64,000 nucleotides of DNA, taken from assembly GCA_003952965.2 (NCBI GenBank), contig CM025855.1:18655638-18719637 (forward strand). The letters run 5' to 3'. The DNA comes from Morella rubra. Its lineage: Eukaryota > Streptophyta > Magnoliopsida > Fagales > Myricaceae. Positions 59,590 through 64,000 of the stretch are shown here, piece by piece (position 1 is the stretch's first letter; each line of letters opens with the position of its first letter). Made by a program: the position numbers and the translations under genes. The notes beneath the pieces were generated by a model. It searched no databases, was not told the origin of the DNA, and was given only the letters and a program-made list of their open reading frames with translations.

Positions 59590-60878
59590 CGATTGACTAT
59601 AAGGTCGATTAGATGTCTATTATCGCACGTGGTGAACTTCTATTCATTGTCTCTACTGGTTGACCAATCGATCGGCAAATACATGATGATCAAACATCAA
59701 TATGAAAACTGCGTCATTTACGAAAACATCTAAACTAAATGTTTTGCTAAAATTTGTCAGTTATACCGATCGATCAAGTATTCATTGTCTTTACTTTTTG
59801 ACTGATCGATTGTCAAATTTGGGTGATTTACTCTCCCCCACGAGCCCACCATGCAGGTTTCTTGGAGCCAATCGAACGCTTCTTATAGCTAATGAATCAT
59901 AGTGCATCAATCGATTGTCATAGAAGTCGATCGATCTAATTAGTGACGAATTATTTTGTCACAAAATCTGTATTATTTTGGCACAAAAGTTTTCGTCAAC
60001 AGAGTTTTTTTATTTTTATTTTTATTTTGGGATAAAATCATAGTTAGCCCCATAAGTATGAACAAAAATCAAATTGGTACCCTTAATTATCAATTCGGCG
60101 ATTTGAGACCCATAACTTTTGAAAATCATCAATTCTAGCCCCCTGTCTAAATTAGGCGTTAAATCCGACGGAAAATCATGCAAAATGACCAAAATGCCCT
60201 TCCAAGACTAAATTTTAAAAAATAAATAAAAATAATAAAAATTAAGAAATAAATTAAAAATAAATATTTTATTGAAATAGTGTTTCAATAGTTTTATTTA
60301 AAAAATATTGTTTTTTTAAAAAAAAAAATTCATTTTTTATTTTTCATGAATTTTTTGGTAATTTTATCTTGGGGGCATTTTGGTCATTTTGCATGATTTT
60401 CTATCGGATTTAACGTCCAATTTAGACGGGGGCTAGAATTAATGATTTTCAAAAGTTATGGGTCTCAAATCGCCGAATTGATAATTAGGGTACCGATTTA
60501 ATTTTTGCTCATACTCGTAGAGTTAACTATGACTTTACCTCTTTCATTTTTGATATTGATCGGCACATGAAGTGATTGATCATGAGGGTGACGAAATACT
60601 GTCACAAAAGGCTTCTGCTGCTCGCGAAAGACATTTTCATCACGTAAATATTTTTTCAATTAAAATATCTGGTGATCAATCGCTTAACTAGACGATTGAA
60701 CGGCTTGACGAGAATTTCATCATGAATAAGCTTTTTTAATAATTTAGAATTTTATTAGTGATGAAAGTTCTGTCACAATAACTTCACTTTTAGTGACGAA
60801 ATGTGATTTTCGTCACTAAAAACAGACTTTTAGTGACGAAATTTGATTTCGTCACTAGAAATCAAATTTGTAGTAGTG
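59590..60878. mobile_element. CACTA transposon right end
   Basis: Ends CAAATTTGTAGTAGTG (60878), the reverse complement of a CACTACTACAAATTTG terminus. The preceding region has many copies of TAGTGACGAAAT / ATTTCGTCACTA and of GATCGAT-type motifs (59660-60880), typical CACTA subterminal repeats. The left end and transposase were not found. An inverted-repeat MITE sits inside at about 60028-60541. Confidence 0.65.
60028..60541. mobile_element. Inverted-repeat MITE inside the CACTA end
   Basis: The arms are long inverted copies: AAATCATAGTTAG...CCCATAAGT on the left and AGTTAACTATGACTTT on the right. Inner paired motifs include GACCAAAATGCCC / GGGCATTTTGGTC and ATCAATTCGGCGATTTGAG / CTCAAATCGCCGAATTGAT. 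Each arm is about 180 bases, separated by an AT-rich loop. Confidence 0.8.
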
Positions 60879-62404
60879 TCTATTAGAAATTCTGGGAAAA
60901 AGATCTACTGGGCGGAGTGGTCTGGGAGTTGATCACGTAGTTAATTGACTAGTAGAAAAAGGACGACGAGGAAACAAACCTTATTGAAAAGTAATAATTG
61001 ACTCATCATCCTACCTATCCCCACCAAAGCGGCACTTCGAAAAGATAACTTAAAAGATTTAGGCAAAATTTGAATGATCGTGACATTGAACTGATATTAT
61101 TCGTACTGTTAACTTACCAAAGGTAGGGTACAACAGGCTTAACTTACAGGATGGACATTCAAGTCAAGGTCTTCCACTTTACGAAGTGTTAGTGCATTTG
61201 CGTATTGGTGTAATTTTGTGCCAAACTAAGTTCGAATTTAGTTGTAATTTCTTATCAAATAAGTTTGAGTTTAAGTGTTAAGAGAATAAGCATGATCTTC
61301 TCAAATTCTAATGGATTGCATCTGGATAAAGATAAACATTTGAAGTTCAGATGAGATTGCATCACACGATAAAGATAAAGATTTGAAGTTTTGATGGGAT
61401 TGTATCTGATAAGAATAAGCAGATAAACATTACCCTTTTGAGTCATAATGTATCTCTTGAAGATCTTTACATACTTGTGATACTCAAAGGAGGCATTATA
61501 ATATTTTTATCTGCATGTTGCCTAATAGAAAAATACCCTCTAGGTAAGGGAGATCGTCCATTGTTTATGAATCCCCATTTTTAAGAGAGAAGCCTTTAGA
61601 ATGCTGAAGAAGTTTGGCTGCCGAAGTTCCGGTATTAAAGAATGAGATTGTTACTTAGGAGTATGCAAGAAGAACTCAGAGGGCTGAGGGTTAACTGAAC
61701 GGAATGGGTCTAGGTTGGAGTGCCTGGATTATTATATTAGTATTGTCAAAATCACCAACGAGGTTTGCTCGTGTCTGAATTTTGTAAGGTGTTGCTTCTT
61801 AGCGGATTTCGGGTGGAACAAATAGCACGGAGTGATTGGAGTTTATTTAATTTTCCATTGCCTATTTATTGAATGTATAAACACATATTCAGCCCTCTAG
61901 CTGTTGTTTGGGTCTAAACCAGATTTTTCATAAAAGGTCTTCCACTTTTTCCCATTTATCTCAAGTGATACACGCATAGAGTTTTAATTGGGATAAACAC
62001 ATATTCAATCGTCTGGGTAATATTAGGTCTAAACCAAATTTGAGAAAGGTGTTCCACTTTTTGCCCATTTATCTCACGTGATGGACATTCTAAGTGAAGG
62101 TCATCCACTTTTGCAATCTGATCATGATTAATTGATAAGAATTTTTTCACATAGAAAACTTATATATGTCTAGGGGGCGGGGTCAAGAATTTGTTCATGG
62201 GATGGGGCTAGGCTGCTAGAATAAGGTTTCCCACAATATCCCAATTGGACATTCAATTAGTCAAGTGTATCCACTACCATCGTTCTCTGTACCAGCTGGG
62301 TGGTATGTGAGTTGTGCATTCCCAACAGGTCGAAGGATGTTCTAACATTCAGTATGGAAAGAGAGAGTGGAAGAATAAGTCAAAGTCATCATCCACTTTG
62401 CAAC
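60879..62404. other. Intergenic region with a tandem repeat
   Basis: No gene is seen. A 116 bp unit occurs at 61877 and 61993 (ATAAACACATATTCA, GTCTAAACCA, TTCCACTTTTT, CCCATTTATCTCA). Related pieces (GGACATTCAAG...TTCCACTTT) occur near 61152 and 62083. Confidence 0.65.
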
Positions 62405-64000
62405 CACTACAAAAAAATCGACCTATAACAGCGGTCGGAAACCGCTGCTATAGGTTAAAAAACCGTTGCTATAACCTATAGCAGCAATTTTCTAGACCGC
62501 CGCTATATACGCAGGCCAATTGCGCTGTTTTGGCACTAAATGTCTATAGCGGCGGTCAAGTGCCACCTATAGCAAGGTTTGCAGCTTTTTTTTTTTTTTT
62601 TTTTAGCCAGCATTTCCAAATCACCATAATTTTTTTCCTATATTTTTCTATACATGCTTTTTTAATCAAATAATAATTTATTTCATAATGTAATTCATTT
62701 ATGTAAAAATTAAAGACCAAGGATAAACAAAATATACTTCATTATTATTGATTAATAATATTTTACAACAAACACAAGAATCTTTACAAATTAGGAATAG
62801 ACTGTAATAAGATGTAATTACAAGCTTTAAAAGAATCTCTATAAGATGTAATTACAGTTGCGACCCCATCATCTCCCCTCTCATCAATGGAGTCACCTGG
62901 ATTACAATCCACTACGACCTCCCTTGCAAAAATTGGACCACTCACTTTTTTGAAACCTCCAGTTTTCTTTTACAAATCTTCTCCAAAATTGAAGATATTG
63001 GCTTTTGAACAACCGGTATAGGCTTAAATGACACATCTCTAGTTTCTAAAAAAATGAAGATGCAGTTTAGAACTGTCTAGAAACACAAATCTCACTTTAC
63101 AAACAAGTTTACTTGCATCAACGGAAACATCCAACTCAAAAAAAGGGCCATTCAAATTAGACCTATATCATTTGGAGTCTGATAGGTCTCTGCCTTGAGA
63201 CTGAAATCGAAGAGGGCAGCAACGGAGAGGGCAGTGACGGAGAAACCCAACTGAAATCGAAGAAGCTTACCTAAAATCAATGAAACCCAACTGAAATGAA
63301 AAGAGATCTGTAAAAAAAAAAACCTTAAACAGGGAGATAAGATCGTGCCATCAAGGCAGCCTCAGGTATTCGATTGTTGCAGAATTACTTCTTTAAATTC
63401 GAGTTTCTTGCATTAAAGTTTAAAAATTACAAACAAAATCAAAACAATAGACCTTTCCAACAACAGCTACAGGCACTCTTCCAATTTACCCAACATGAAC
63501 AAGCAAAGGAATGCAACATTGTTCTTCCCCTGTTCTTTAGCAAGGGATGCAAGATTCGAAATTTGTTGACAAACTTTGCAAAGAGTCCCAACTAGACAGC
63601 AGGAAACCTGTTGTTTCAGAAGCTGACCTAGACTTACAGGATTATAAAGCGCAACACCCCTCCCCCCCTCTTTCTTTGGGGCCGGGGGTAGAAAATAACC
63701 TCAACTTCAGAAAGGCACGTTCACCCAATTACGTAAATCAATCACATATTCCACAATAGAAGAAGAAGAAAAAAAAAAAAAGATTTGTTTCCCGTAATTT
63801 TCAATTCACACAACCCAAACATATCACAAAACGAGTATGATTTCTTCAATTTGTGCCACTCCCGATAATTCAAGCAACTCACAAAAAATTCGGATTTATT
63901 TCCTCGATCACCCCGTCCCCCAAATTTATCAGCTCAGGAAAAGAAACAAAAATAAAGCCATTCCTTTCTCAGAAAATCATGTTTATTTGCTACTTTTTAT
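62405..64000. mobile_element. CACTA transposon left end, running out of the window
   Basis: CACTACAAAAAAATCGACC is a canonical CACTA end, followed by subterminal repeats in both orientations: CAGCGGTCGGAAACCGCTG, CCGTTGCTATAACCTATAGC, CCGCCGCTATA, CTATAGCGGCGGTC (to about 62575). The rest of the window shows no transposase. A poly-A tract stands at 63769-63781. Whether everything up to 64000 belongs to this element is unknown. Confidence 0.6.

Noticed and set aside
54277-60878. One complete CACTA element from 54277 to 60878
   Set aside because: The first bases match loosely, but subterminal repeats differ and the flanking trinucleotides (ACA and TCT) are not a target duplication.
1-64000. 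tRNA, rRNA or snoRNA genes
   Set aside because: TGGTATCAGAG-type matches to initiator tRNA are retroelement primer sites without a cloverleaf. No other RNA gene could be recognised by eye.

Overview
This is nuclear DNA of a flowering plant, most likely a woody eudicot. It holds three intron-rich host genes, all on the + strand, in AT-rich sequence crowded with plant transposons. The genes match plant-specific families closely: a chloroplast site-2 protease of the EGY2 type, a MATH-BTB (BPM) CUL3 adaptor, and a CAT2/CAT4-type cationic amino acid transporter. Exon joins were worked out by hand from GT-AG borders and reading-frame continuity. No transcript evidence is available, and the species cannot be named from the sequence.

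Layout. 1-8437: EGY2-like metalloprotease, first exons outside the window; its introns hold a short LINE fragment and tandem repeats. 8438-14632: repeats, including a 2.2 kb non-autonomous hAT element (9667-11852, 8 bp target duplication) with a GC-rich insert, two long inverted-repeat MITEs placed back to back (12545-13521), and an AT-rich tandem array just before the next gene. 14633-23805: BPM gene of four exons; its 6 kb third intron holds a Gypsy gag relic, a hAT-like MITE and a 187 bp tandem duplication. 23806-33590: intergenic, with a MITE and a 4 kb decayed LINE on the + strand. 33591-46735: amino acid transporter of 14 exons; its introns carry a Ty1-copia relic, MITEs, a TRIM retroelement and a very short LINE tail. 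46736-64000: transposons only. Here lie a hAT element with a broken BED/hAT transposase (47279-52937) split by a 2.3 kb solo LTR, a copia gag relic, a minus-strand LINE relic split by TRIM-like sequence, three unpaired CACTA ends, and another inverted-repeat MITE.

The three genes show no sign of acting together: one works in the plastid, one in nuclear/cytosolic ubiquitination and one probably in the vacuolar membrane. All three coding frames are intact across every exon seen, while every transposon reading frame is broken.

I did not find a convincing undescribed system. The best leads are an in-frame 30-residue tandem duplication at the C-terminus of the BPM protein, and a hAT family represented by both a transposase-bearing relic and a shorter relative with the same termini in opposite orientation. 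After those come several nested insertions whose target duplications can be read directly and whose order can be inferred.
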